Of a DNA stretch of 64,000 nucleotides, positions 12,754 to 25,200 are shown piece after piece (within the stretch, counting starts at the first letter, position 1; each line of letters begins with the position of its first letter). Under the pieces are notes generated by a model. It had not been told where the DNA came from, ran no database searches, and saw only the letters and a list, made by a program, of their open reading frames with translations. Both the position numbers and the translations under genes were made by a program. The stretch is taken from NCBI GenBank assembly GCA_907165065.1, contig OU015528.1:40601515-40665514 (forward strand). The letters are read 5' to 3'. Source of the DNA: Caprimulgus europaeus (taxonomy: Eukaryota; Chordata; Aves; Caprimulgiformes; Caprimulgidae).

Positions 12754-13346
12754 TGTGGTCTTTTAGCACCAACATTGATGCCAACCCTGGCAGGGACAGG
12801 GGGGCTACAGTGCCTCTTTTGCACAGCCCCTGTACTCCCCGATTCAAAAATTACCAATGTACCGCGATATCCACCGCTTACAGGAATTGATGGGGTGGTA
12901 ACAGAATTTGGAAAAAGGAAATATTATAAAAGGGCAAGGGAACTCACAGGTTGAGGTAAAGCTATTTACTGCTTAAAATAAGTGATCATGATAATAACAG
13001 TAATAACAGAATATACAATTGAGTGATACAAAGTGTGATTGCTCACCACCTGCCGACCAATGCCTGGACTGCACCAACCAAGAATCCCAGAGCCAAGACA
13101 GTCCTGAAACTGAAACCCGGAAGAGCGAGCTCAAGCAACACCAGAAAGAATACCCCTGTCTTCCGGTCAGCCCTGGTTAATATACTGACATGACGTGGTT
13201 TGATATGGAGTATTTTATTGGTACAACGAAATGCCAGTTTTGGGTTTTGCTATTCGCTACACTTCTCTCAGTCCTAATGCAGCTGTGAATCCTGCTCTTC
13301 CTCTTAGCTGTAGTGGTATTTTTATGACCACCTGAAAACCAAAATT
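12754..13346 (-). mobile_element. ERVL-type LTR, degraded (same family as the LTR at 37177)
   Basis: Read on the minus strand, this copy aligns by eye along most of its length with the solo LTR at 37177-37817. Shared blocks in order are the 'cacagctgcattagg' block, the 'gaatagcaaaa' block, 'cagtatattaaccaggg', 'ggcaggtggtgagcaat', the run of ATT/TTA triplets and 'ctcaacctgtgagt'. The 5' LTR terminus near 13346 is strongly mutated relative to TGTCCTGGTTTTG, and the 3' terminus is near 12754. I could not find matching target-site duplications. It is antisense to the env remnant that starts beside it. Confidence 0.82.
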
Positions 13347-13349
13347 CTA

Positions 13350-15871
13350 AAATGATAACTTGGCAAACCAAATTTATGAAATCATGTTGTATCTTGACAA
13401 TGCAATTCCCTTTGCTTTTCAGTAAAAGAGACCTAGAATGGCTGTGGTCCCCAGTTTATGTTAAGCACAATGCATTAATGGGGAAAAATCCAAACCTAGT
13501 CTCATGCCTTCTATCTCAGGCACCCAATGGTAACAACCTCAAAACTTATACCATAGCTTTTGACCCTTGGGACCATGCCTTGTCAAGATACACTGTGAGC
13601 ATGGGAACACCACAAGACAATAACTTGTATCTCTCAACTCTAGTGATACAAGAGAATGAAATATACTCCAAACAAGAATGGAGTAGGAATGACTCTCCTC
13701 AGATGGCTAAACTTCAAGCCACCCCAGGAAAGATAATACAAATCAGTTGTTGAGTGACCAATGGATCTTCCTATCATAGGCCAACTGAAACTGAGACAGT
13801 TGATGGACCCTGTAAAGACTATATTTGTGATAACATTTATAGTGCAACAGCAATCAGCAGCTTCTAGCAGCTATCTGCAAAAGTAATAATAAGTGTCTAA
13901 AACCAAAAGGGTAGAGATACTCCCTTGAATGCCTCCTCAAGGACTGGCCAAACTTTGGGAGGACTCCAACCTGGAGAATGATGTGCCAGATATTTCTGCA
14001 AAAAAAAAAAAAAGAAAGTTGTCTTGACTTGCTGAGTTTACTAATGGAATACTATAAAGCTGGACTCCTGTGCAGCAACTCTTTGGTGTCCTCATCTGTG
14101 GGTGGACATACTACCCAGGACTTCCCAATTGCCAGGGAGAGGTTCTCCAAACCCTCGCTGCTCCAGGACACTGCGGGTCTGGATAATGATAAATAGAGCA
14201 ATTGGTGATGTGTATTTCTTAATCACTCTTGCTAAGTTTATATAGTCTTGTTCTGATTACTCACTGCTTTATTTCCTTTTTGTATCACTTTAAGATAATC
14301 AGTGGAATAAGCTTACCCTTTTGGGTGGTGCTGATGCCCTTACTGTTGACCCCCTTAATTGCCAAAACACTGGGAAAACAACAGTCCATATTGATTCTAT
14401 TGCTCCTATAATTTTACCTATATCCAACCTACAGTTGTGTACTGTTTTGGGGGTCACAGAGGCATCAGGCTACTATTCGAATTTATGATTGATACAGTGA
14501 AGTCTGTGCCTGCCTGCTCACCCTCTCTGGGTACATCTTATGCAGGATGGTCAGCATGGTTGCATAGGCAAACCCTCACCTCTTTGAAATGATCAAAGAG
14601 AGATGTGACTGGTATTTTGGGAACTGGATTAGGAGTTTTGAACAGCATAGATGCTGAAGTACTGGCAAATAAACTAGCCACAACAGCTGGCGATATAAAC
14701 TGGCTGAGGTATCCTCTACAATCTTCTTTTTTAACTTTGGGAAACAACCAATGGCTTCTATCAAACATTTTACCTCAGTGGGAAGAAAATGGTGAAAAGG
14801 ATCATTAGTTGATTTTGAATGCACTTGATGTGGCCAAAAACAACGTTTCTTTGGCCCTTGGCTATATCCAAGCCCAGGTGTGGATACAATCAATGGCAGC
14901 CGCAATCATAAGAGAAGGGGTGGAAGGAACCTTGCCTACCAAGATTTGAAAAATCATGTGGGACAATGCAATCAAATCTGAAAGGAAATTCCAATCCTGG
15001 TGGTGCCCAGTTAATTTCACCTATGATCCTACTAAGAGTAAAGTCACTACTTTTGTTTTAATGATACACAATACTGTGATATACACACTATACCCAATTA
15101 TTGAACTGGGGTTAAGCCATCGTAAAACTACATTCTAGCAATAGAGCACAGGGTATGGGCTCAATGAAATGGAAACAAATAGCAAAACGTTAACGTTGAT
15201 GTCTACATCACGTGAGAACAACATGGTTTTATCTGTGAAAGCAATATCATAAAGGCACAAGACATTTGTCTTCACACCAAACAAAATGTCATTTTGAAAT
15301 ACACCCTGATGAGACTCCAGAAACCATGCTTGTATATGTTGGGAAAGGATGTGTATGCATTAAAACATTTTGCAATTTCATATTTATGGATAGCACAGGT
15401 ACAAACACAAATAATCACTCAAGTATCTGTGTTTGCACTTTTGCAGAAATTGTAGGATGTAATTTCAGATATTCAGCTCCTGTAAGATCTTACCTGTTAC
15501 CACAATCAAATTATATGCCAATTCATGACCTGCCATCTGTCCCTATTGGAATGAACTTAACTCTGGTGAGAAAACTACTCTAACATGATGACCTGAAGTG
15601 GTTGCTGAAACAAGTCCAAGAAAATGGACAAAAGACTGATTACCGTCTGTCATGATGTGGAAGAAATACATCAGGTGCTAGAAAGAATTAAGAAGGATGG
15701 ATAATATGATTGGTGGGACACTCTTTTTGGATGGTCCCCAGTGGCAACCAGACTTTTCAACCAGATGCTTCACCTATTGTTGTTCTACTAACAGTTACTG
15801 TATTGTGCTTCGCTCTAACCCTTGCAATGTATGTTAGGCTTTGGATTATGATGAAGCGTTTAACCTGTTGA
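13350..15871 (+). pseudogene. endogenous retrovirus env remnant (surface and transmembrane parts)
   Basis: This is an old, disabled copy of an avian endogenous retroviral envelope gene. The surface-subunit part lies about 13350-14600, with one longer open segment at 13352-13753. The transmembrane part starts after a dibasic KR pair at 14596-14601, which has an in-frame stop just before it. A hydrophobic Gly/Leu-rich fusion-peptide-like stretch follows (GTGLGVL at about 14614). The transmembrane frame is broken by TAG at 14806, TGA at 14947 and TAG at 15136, and then a frame change; the next open piece is 15266-15583. The frame of the short membrane-proximal tail ends at TGA 15869-15871. No gag or pol lies upstream; an antisense LTR sits there instead. 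I cannot assign a genus. Confidence 0.8.
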
Positions 15872-16123
15872 GTATCCCCACAAGATATATATTTGATAGA
15901 TAATCCCCATCACATATCCCAGGGGGTATCCTCAGTTTTTAGAAACAGTGTGAAGCTTGAGTGACTACAGTCATGAATGGAATATATGGAGTAATTGCTG
16001 GAGGTAACCAAAAATCAGAAAATGGCTGTGTCCACACACTAAGGGAAGGTACAGTGTCGAGGACGATCCCAGGGGAAAATTACATCTGACATTTGAAGAA
16101 TCTTCTCCAAGGCTGCCTCTCTA

Positions 16124-16468
16124 CTAGTCCTGCTGCTTATCAAGGCAAAAACAAGAGATGGGAGACGGTGAAGGCTTGCTTTCCAGCTCTTGTCTTGATC
16201 GCAGCATGGTACAAGGCTTGATGTATGGTCTATCTGTGATTCTGGATAGGCAGATGGTGCCCCTTTTGACCTTGGACTTGAGATGTCTAGTCAAACTGTG
16301 TCCATCTGTAACCAGCCACCCCAACTGACCTGTGCTCAGCGGGACACTGCTAAATTCTGCAGGTTTAGCCGTGTAGGTCCATAAATCGTGGGCACGGGAG
16401 TGCAGTTCAATATTCGGTCCATCCACAGCTGTCAGACCGATAGTGATCGATGGATTCAGAGCATCCAC
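16124..16468 (-). other. open frame of unknown nature (114 codons)
   Basis: The frame starts at an ATG near 16468 and would also read through the repeat just upstream. I recognise no domain with confidence. It contains SVPLSTGQLGWLV and GTICLSRITDRPYIKP, and the C-terminal end is basic and Ser/Pro-rich. The 42-bp repeat at its start keeps the frame (14 codons). It may be a remnant of a retroviral protein or a chance opening in GC-richer DNA. I do not treat it as a host gene. Confidence 0.3.
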
Positions 16469-16500
16469 AGTTGTCAGACAAATAGTGCTCGATTGGGCAT
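16421..16500. repeat. 42-bp imperfect tandem duplication, two units
   Basis: The block 'atccacagctgtcagacc' at 16421 recurs at 16463 as 'atccacagttgtcagaca', followed in each unit by an 'atagtg.tcgat' block. The unit length is 42 bp. Confidence 0.8.
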
Positions 16501-19500
16501 CACTCAGAATTTAAGCCGAGCTGCCCCCAGCTCCTCCAGTTATCTAAGAGTGAGTTGGAAAGCAAGGGGGTTTATTTCCTACTAAATTGCTCTCCCAACC
16601 CTTTTCACACAACAACTTGTAAATCATATTTTATAGAAAAATAAAAATCTTCAGACTTACTGAGGTGTTATATTTTTATTGGTTCATTTTCCATAATGTT
16701 GTTGATGTTATTAGCAGTCTTCATCCTGTAATGCTAGATTTTCTGAGGCCTAAAATATAGACCCCAGTTCTAAGTTAGTTGATTTTGGAAGACTCAATTG
16801 AGAAGACTGGTGAGATGCTTTAGCAGTTATAATGTCAGAGTACTGTAAATAGAAGTGTTTGCCTCTAGCAGTACTTACAACATGCACTTCATATTGGAAG
16901 AAAAGATTTCAGGCTTTTTATTTATATAAAGCTCTCATTTCCACACCTTGCGAAATGCAGATATAGTCTCTAATGTCATCTACAGAATCTACGCAGAACT
17001 GCGCATCCTCTAACAGGCCTTCTGCATCTGCTAACTGGCTCTTCTTATCCTTGCTAGGTAGAATTTGCCTAATCTGTTTTTTGTTACGCAGAACTTGTTG
17101 CTATGCAGAATTTACAGAACCTGTCTTACTACAACTCTTTCAGTCTCTCACACACCTTAATTTTGTCCCTTGAAATATCCACATACAAATACCAGAAGGT
17201 TCTCCACATACGAGATGCAATATTTCCTATGTCCATGGTGAAATCCTCTGGCCAAGATATTGAGATATTGCAAATTTGAGCTTGTTGATCAAGATGGAAA
17301 TATAATTTGGAAAATGATATGTTCTTTAAAGATGCTAGAGTCTGGTTTTAAGATTAAATCACAAAAATGCTGAGTCTGCCAGTGTTTTCCCAGGAACCTT
17401 CCAGTGAATGTTCAAAGTCAATTCCATACAGCAAAATCAACTAGGAAGAATACGGAATAACTTAGAATTAAAGTGCATCCTGACAAATACACATGAAAAT
17501 GTTCACAGTGTTTGACACTGAGGGTCTTCACTAAAGTAGTTAGGCAAACCAAGGATCTTAGATCTCAATATCTGTTACTTCCTTTGCTGATGCATCAGAG
17601 ATAATAGCTCTAGTGTGTTCCAAAGGATTGTCACAGGAGTGGCAGGGGAAAATATTTCTAATTGTGATATGTACCAGTAACTGAGTTGATATAATCTTTA
17701 GTATTGTTGATAAAATGCTTATGCACAGGGATGTTTTTCTCTAATAAACAGCTTGAAGCTTACAAAGGAAAAAGTGGGAAGAATCAAATGAAAGCAGCTT
17801 TTTAAAATGGAATATATTCCAATGAAAATGTTGCATATTTCATTGTGGTAAAAATGTTTCTCCATTAAATATGTCTGGTTTTATTCCACTAAGGACAGCT
17901 AATTTAACACTGACAAGAATGTTGTTTTGATCTGTTTCCCTGGAGACTTTTTTCCTGTAATTAATTAAAAGGAAGAAATAAATTCCAAACCATAGCATCA
18001 TCAGGGACCTGTGTGGGTACTGGAATTCACCCTCTTGGTATTTTCTAAAGGAATAAAGCATATATTATAGAAATTATCATAGCTGATAAATAGTTCTTAA
18101 ATATGTAACATCTTTTTAACTCTGAGTAAGAAGCCATTTGATTTGAACACACTACATAAAAATTAGTGTAAAACAAGTGGTATGGATTCAAAATTTGATC
18201 TAAATATCATAAAACTAACTTTCACATTAGAAACATTTCATTTCTTGCTGCAACATTCCCAAATGCCAGTCAGCTTGCACTAAACTGTTCAGAATAAGTT
18301 TTCAAGAAGTTGAAATTAATATTTATTTATTAATCTTAGTTGGCACAAAATACTAAAACACATTTATCTCAACACTTCAGAACTACATGTTTAAGAAAAA
18401 ATTTGGTTGTTAAGTTATAGTAACATATCCTTCCTGGGGGAAGGGAAAACCAACAGAACACTGAACTTAGTTGCACAAATTTTTTAATTTTTTTTTTCCC
18501 AGCTTCAGTGCAACACTCTTTTGGGTGATACGACTGTTTAGTGTTAGGTGGCTTAAGTGTGAAAGTAATAATATAAATTCTGACATGTTTTAATGGAAAA
18601 CAGACAGCATTGTAATCAAGCCTAACAACAGTGGTGTGGTGAGGTGTGAAAAAAGAGGCTTATTCAACACCTGTGATAAATTATTGTAAATCCATAGTAG
18701 GTATATGTCAAAAATTAATCCAAAGTACATCATAGAAGATTTTTCATTACTTCTAAAACTCATGACAGTGCAGATTTTACTGCTGACTGCTGTGTTCAAA
18801 AATTAGGCTGTGGAAAAGGGATGCTAACTAAACTGCTTGTAACTGAAAATCTTCAATATGCACTATACATGCGAATTCCATATGCCCAGAGTGCTGAAGA
18901 GAGAATAACTTGTCTTATTAGATCCTTTCTTTCATTTTGTTGCACCTCCACCTTTGTATTCTCAATTCCTATTAAATGTATAAATAGAAAAAACAAATCT
19001 TAGTGTCTCTGTAAAGATTAAGACAATACTAACATTTTTATCAATAAAAATAATTCTATAGAACATATATTAAAAGAAAATCCTACTGTAAGCCAGCAAC
19101 TTGCTTTCCTCTTTACATTGAAAGATAACCTTCTTAGCCTAGTACATACTACACCAAAACTCATAACAATGCACTTGCTGACTCGTAAAATGTTTCCTAC
19201 AAATCTGTTTTAAAATCCAAATACTAGGGAAAAAAAAAAAAAAAAAAGTAAAAAAGCTTATAACCAGATAGCATACGCAGGAACACTCAAGTGGATATGT
19301 GTTTAACTTATTAAATAGATAAAAAATATTAATTTCTAGAAAATTAGGAGTTTAAATTTTGAAATTATGAAAAAATGCTGCTGAGATGACCACAGAGGAA
19401 AAATCTCTACTCTGCATCTTACTAGAAATTCAAAACTACAGTCTACTTTTTAGCCTGAACATACGATCACCAAGAATATGAGATAAATTCTCTCTAAACT

Positions 19501-22135
19501 AAACCTTCTTAATTTATAGTCAGCTTTCTTCCTGTATAGTCAGCTATTTTTCCTGACTGTGTGTGGGGGTCTGGTAAAGAAAGTCTGAATGATCAAGTCA
19601 GGGAGAAAAAGGGTTTTGGACAACCCTACTGTTCATTTCAGAACTGTCCCCAACTTTTGGTTGCTTAATATTCTTTAAAAGAGTAAATGCTAAAGAGATT
19701 GTGAAAATAGGATAAAGTAAATTTTAAATCCAATAAATTAAAAAAATTTGTTAGAAAGAACATAGATTTTATATTTTATACAAAGAATGCTTCATTTTTT
19801 CTTCGGTTTTGAAAAGATAAACGTGGTTTACCTAGTCCATATCATGCTCTTGTGATAATTTTATAAACCATTCTTGATTAGAAAAAATTATATATGGAGA
19901 CTGACCTAGGAATACATTTTGAAAGCAAATGCTAATATGCATGCATATCAGTACTAAGCTTGGGAAGAATTCTTGTCTCATTCTTTGTTTAACCTTTAGA
20001 AACAAATAAAACTAAAATTAGGTCTAATAACTCTTCTAGGCATCATAATTTTTCTTTTAAATATCCTCACATATAAGTTAGCTTTTACAGAATCAGATGC
20101 TGTGATGATTTTTTTTCTGTTAATTATGGAAAAAAAGCAAAAGATGGGTGAGGTTAAGACATCTCAACTATTGGTTAGAATAGATAGAAAGCCAACATAA
20201 CTCTCAAAATTATGATAATATGGTAAATGCTGATAATTTGACTTAATTGAATTTAATAATTTAAGAACAAGATACCTAACATGTTATCGAGCTGTAAATA
20301 TGGAAATGATTCCAAAGGACTGTAAATTAGAGAGTAGAAGGATACAAAAGGCAGGCACAGGGGGGTGGTGCACATTAGCAAATGCTTGATTTTTGTTGTC
20401 ATAAAACTGATATCCTGCCATTATTTCTGGAACTGTTCAGTGAAACAAAACTACTAGATGTCCTATCTTATCTAAATCTTATCTGACCACTGACATGAGT
20501 TTCACAGAAAAATTACCTGTTTATCTACAGTGGATAGAACTTGAATCCTTTTGTCATGTTGGCAAATACAATGGTGGTATTCTTAATGTTTGCTTATAAA
20601 ATATTTGACCCAAACGCAGAACAAACCCATGTAGGTTAGATTTTCCTAAAGTTTAAAACACTGATGTGGAGAAGGAATTGCCATTTGCCACTACTTATTG
20701 TAACATTAACCTTCCTTCTATCCCTGTCTCATCTCTGCCATGACAGATAGCCATCAACCCTATCCCCTAAGTAGTAGAGAGTGGGCACACCTATTGGTTA
20801 CAAGATGGTCCAGTTGATCAGTACTTTTAAGACAGTCATCTGAGACATAACACTAATATGATCAGGCATTTATGTATTGTAAATGCACTTGTGTACTTGG
20901 TGAGTTATCTCTATATTTTCTTTATTCTACGCTCTTCCTTCTGGAAAATCTAAGAAAGAGTGGAATTATCTGGCAAACCTTGCTCTAATAAAATGAAAGA
21001 GCTTGGTTTCCTGAGATCTGACACTGAATGCCCATGACATAGTTTCTGCAGGATCAAAGTATCAGGTGTCAAATCTTTGCTTCTGAAACTATACAATTTT
21101 TTTTAAATTTTTTTTTCCTGATGCTATGAATTCTAACAGGATCTAAAATACTTGTTGAAACAAGTTGTCATGAAAGGAGTCTCTGTACAGAAGAAAACGT
21201 GTCTAAAGGTAAGGGATATTTTGGAAGTGAAGATAATTGTTATTTTTTATGCTTTTTCTGTCACTGTCAATGTTTTTTTTTCTTCTTCTAGAAATAGTGA
21301 ATAGTTTCCAGAAAGAATAAAGGAAATGTAAATATCTTTTGAGATGAGTCAGAGTCACTTATACAAGCTGATTATTTTGATGGTGATAGCAACTGATTAG
21401 AAACTTTAGTCGCTATTTAAAACGATCTCTTTCTGTCAATCTGTTAGTTTTAATTAGATGGATCTGAGCAAGTATCAGTGTGGCAAAATGAACAGTAAAA
21501 AGTAGTCTATTCTTATGAAAAGGTCTCTTTTACTTAGGTATGTATAAATTATCACAGTTTTATGAATGTAAAGGGGAGAAATGGATAACAGGTATAGTTG
21601 GGACTTGTGAAAAAAAAAACAGTATAGAATTTTTAAGATGAAACTGGTTTTCCAACTTCATATTCATAAAAGTTGATGGTATGATAGTGATAGGCACATA
21701 CTTGCAGAATACAAGTTGTTTTGAACACTAACTATACATAGTAATAGGATCATTACCAGTATGATTAATAAAGGTTTGGGGTTTTTTTCTGCAGCTGTTA
21801 ATTTAAACTGTAAAATTTTGAAAATGATGTGCTTTAAATCCATTGTTCACAATTTTTCATGGTGGAATATTTTCTGAGAAACTAGATTTCATCAAGAGAA
21901 ATTAGAAGAGTCATTTCAATTTCCTGGTTCCATTAGGAGTGCATTAAGAGTACAAACATGGTCACTCATAACCAGATTACAAACACTATTTAGGAGAACA
22001 CTGGAATAATTAATATAAATGTTCTGATGTTCTACTTACTTTAATAGAACTATTACAAGGTTCTTATTAAAAGTTAATATTAAACTTGGAATGTATATGC
22101 TCAGCATTACACAAATCTCATCTTTAAAAGTGAAA

Positions 22136-22210
22136 AGGACCAGAGCCTCAGCTGATGTAAATGGGCACGGCTATACTCATTTTCAGTCACTCCTGCCACT
22201 GATACGTGAA
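22136..22210 (+). repeat. possible ancient amniote interspersed repeat scrap
   Basis: The string 'gcctcagctgatgtaaatgg' resembles a core block found in old repeats shared among birds and reptiles. The match is short and the family is uncertain. Confidence 0.3.
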
Positions 22211-25200
22211 ATGTTTCTCTATATTCTGCACCTCACATTTTTATATCAAAGGAATTTCTGAATCCAACAGTTTTTGACAGCGTCACAGTTTCCTTCTGTC
22301 TTAACTAAAGTAAGATCTCAGATCTCAGAGAGATCTTCACTTTGATGCTGTTCCTGATAAAACATTCTCCTAATTTATAATCCAAAATCCACTAAATTGC
22401 TGCAAAGCCACTCAATGATGTAGACTGGCTTTGAATCAAATCCTTGCTATACTTGATGTGCATTGAAATATGTTGAGGTAAAACACAACATCTTTTAACA
22501 GTTAATAAACACTTTGCTGAAGAGAATATTTGCAGTTTATTTCTGATTATTACACATTTTTAGAACAAATGAGCTAAGGCTCCACAGCTCTGAATAAAAA
22601 CAGTCACTGCTTAGGAAAGTTTATGGTAAGGACAAAACTGAACATAATACCCTCAAAGTCCAGTTTAGAGCCCTTAAAATAGGATCATCCTTTCTCTATT
22701 ACCAGACACTGTCACTTTGAAGAAATCCCCTTCAGATCTTGATGACCTTAGTTAGATCTAAAATTGTTTGTCAAATATCTTTTAATCATTCTAAGTCTCT
22801 AAACACTTGATTTACAGTGTAGAGTGGAAAGATGGAAAAGTTTTGGTGATTGTATTTCTTTTAATCTGCATCAACTCTTAAGTAATCTTTTCGAGTCATC
22901 CACAAAACATTAAACTATTTTTATATAAATATACATTAATTCAAGTTTAATATAAAACTTCACTATTTTCTGTTGATAAACCTGTTGAGAAGTGGATGAA
23001 GATGGATTGCATTGTAACAACAAAAAACTTTGTTCAGAAGGAAATGTCATCCATTAAGACTTCAACACATACTGATGTCTATAATACGTGGAATGCTCTT
23101 TGAAACAGCTTATTTTCCTGGAGAGAAACTCACATAATACCATATAGCATCCCCACATAATGCATTAAGGTGTGTTAGTGTCATGTAATTACTGTAACCT
23201 TACAACATTGAAGGCCTTCTCTTTAATACTGAACTTATTTTTGCTTTTGACAGCTTGTTTCCATTTCAACTGATTTCCTATAATAAAGTGTTCAGCACCT
23301 TCTGTCTTTATTTCATTCAATGATAGTTAGTTTACTTGGTTTTACATTAAGATAATATAATATAGTCTCTACTTGTCAAGGATATAATTGTATTTTCAAT
23401 AATTTTTAGCTTTTTATTTTATGTTTTTGTCTTATGTGTTAGAAAGAACAATTCTGATTGACCAATTATATTAAGACAAATCATATTCAAACTAAAAGGA
23501 ACCTTCTGAAGAGCAAGCTTAAAACCTCATTATTTAGGGCAGTTTACTAGAAATTAAGAATTAAAGACCAGTGCATCTTATAGCTCTGAATCTACATCAT
23601 TAAAAACAACTGATAGTGTATTCTGTGTCATCTATTCCATGATCTGTATTTTTATCACTTAATTGTCCTAATGTTCCCAAATAACCAACTCGCAGATCTT
23701 TAAAACAAGCTAAGAATCTAATGTTACAGTATAAGTAACCTTTAGAACCTATATTAAAGTGATGGCAAAATATTTATTTGCAGGAGATGAGATAGTTTCA
23801 CTAGCTGATGAATCACACAACCCACATATGAAATATTAGGAATATGTTATCATGTTGTTCTGAGGGAACCCAATGAAAAGTATTGAAATATAGCTAAAAG
23901 AAGAAATCAAGCTGTTTTGAATCTAATTAAGGTGTAAGTAATAAATAAATACAGAAATAAAAGGAAATATAAGATAGTTCCAGATAGCAATATTAAGATT
24001 GAGAGAAGAATGGTTTCCAATAGAGTACAAGCAAAGACATTCTGTCTTCCTCTAATTCAGACAAAGGAGAGAGGGAAAAAAAAAAAAAAATTTGAGAGCT
24101 TAAACATAAATTTATCTCTGCATTCTATTACCTCCAAGTATTCTATTCTTTAGAAAACTGCTATATGCTTATCTTAGGTTTATACATATGTTTAGAGGAA
24201 AAGTATTCAATTAACACTGGAAAAGATTATTTTCTCATCTTAATATATATACTGTATATTTATATGTATTAGAGAGAAACATTGGCTATTAGTCAATGTA
24301 CCAATTAATGCTGGTTTTCAGAAGAAGTAGTTCCATGATTCTGTGTCCTGAGTACATAAAAAGCAACGTTTTAGGTTTAAACTTTTAAAGCTGCATTTAC
24401 TTCCTTTATCACAGGATAAAGCTTTGGCCATGGCTAACATTTTTTTCACTTCTTGTCCTGTCTGGGAGACATTAATTACTCTCTAGTTCTAAATTCTGAC
24501 TCCAAAACAAGTTCATCTTCCAAAAAATCCTAACCCAAACCAAAACTTTTGAAGACTAGGAGAAATAATGGAGAAGACTATGCATTTACAAGCGTGTCTG
24601 GGAAAAGGTTGTCCAAGTTAATCAAGTGCATTTTAAGGTGAATTTTTAATCTCATTCTGGATCAGAGTCTAAGAGTTCCAGAATAATCTTGTCTGTATTT
24701 ACAGTATTTTAACAATCCAGTTAAAATACATAAAGAAATTGAATTTGCCTTATAAGTCTACTTTTATTATACTCTGTTACTGCTATTACTCTTACCACTT
24801 CATACTCTGCAATGAACTCAGTATTTCAGCCAAGGTCTTGTGCTATGTCTTATATCAACATAATTAACAAAGCAGTAACAAATAAGAAATATTAATCTGT
24901 AATATTGCCAAGCATTTATCCTGTATTTAGTCTATCTTGGTGTATTTCAGTTCACCATATTTTTTGCTTTATTATATATATGTTATTTTTATAAAATATC
25001 AGAGTCAGAAATTCCATGCTCTTTAGAATTTTCAAAGAGACTTCTTAGCTTAAGATATATATTTTTAAAAAATTTCTACTACCATTGTGTTTTTGCTTGT
25101 AACAGGGATTTGCACCTCTCTCTAACTAGTGAAAATAAGACACATTTGACTTTTGCCAAATTCACTAATGTTTCATATTTTCGCTACCCGTATTTAATGT

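Larger units (their letters stand above)
15872..16620. other. unclassified segment 3' of env, probably retroviral 3' region or another LTR
   Basis: GC content rises between about 16080 and 16580, well above the flanks. In a provirus this position would hold the 3' UTR and LTR. I see no clear plus-strand LTR with TG...CA ends. On the minus strand there is an AATAAA near 16573 and a 114-codon open frame at 16124-16468. The segment may belong to a second element inserted in the opposite direction. Confidence 0.4.

Noticed and set aside
12721-12954. 77-codon plus-strand frame
   Set aside because: It spans the 3' end of the antisense LTR and mixes flank and LTR sequence.
16421-16500. Possible CRISPR-like or satellite array
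   Set aside because: Only two diverged units of 42 bp with no spacers; a simple tandem duplication.
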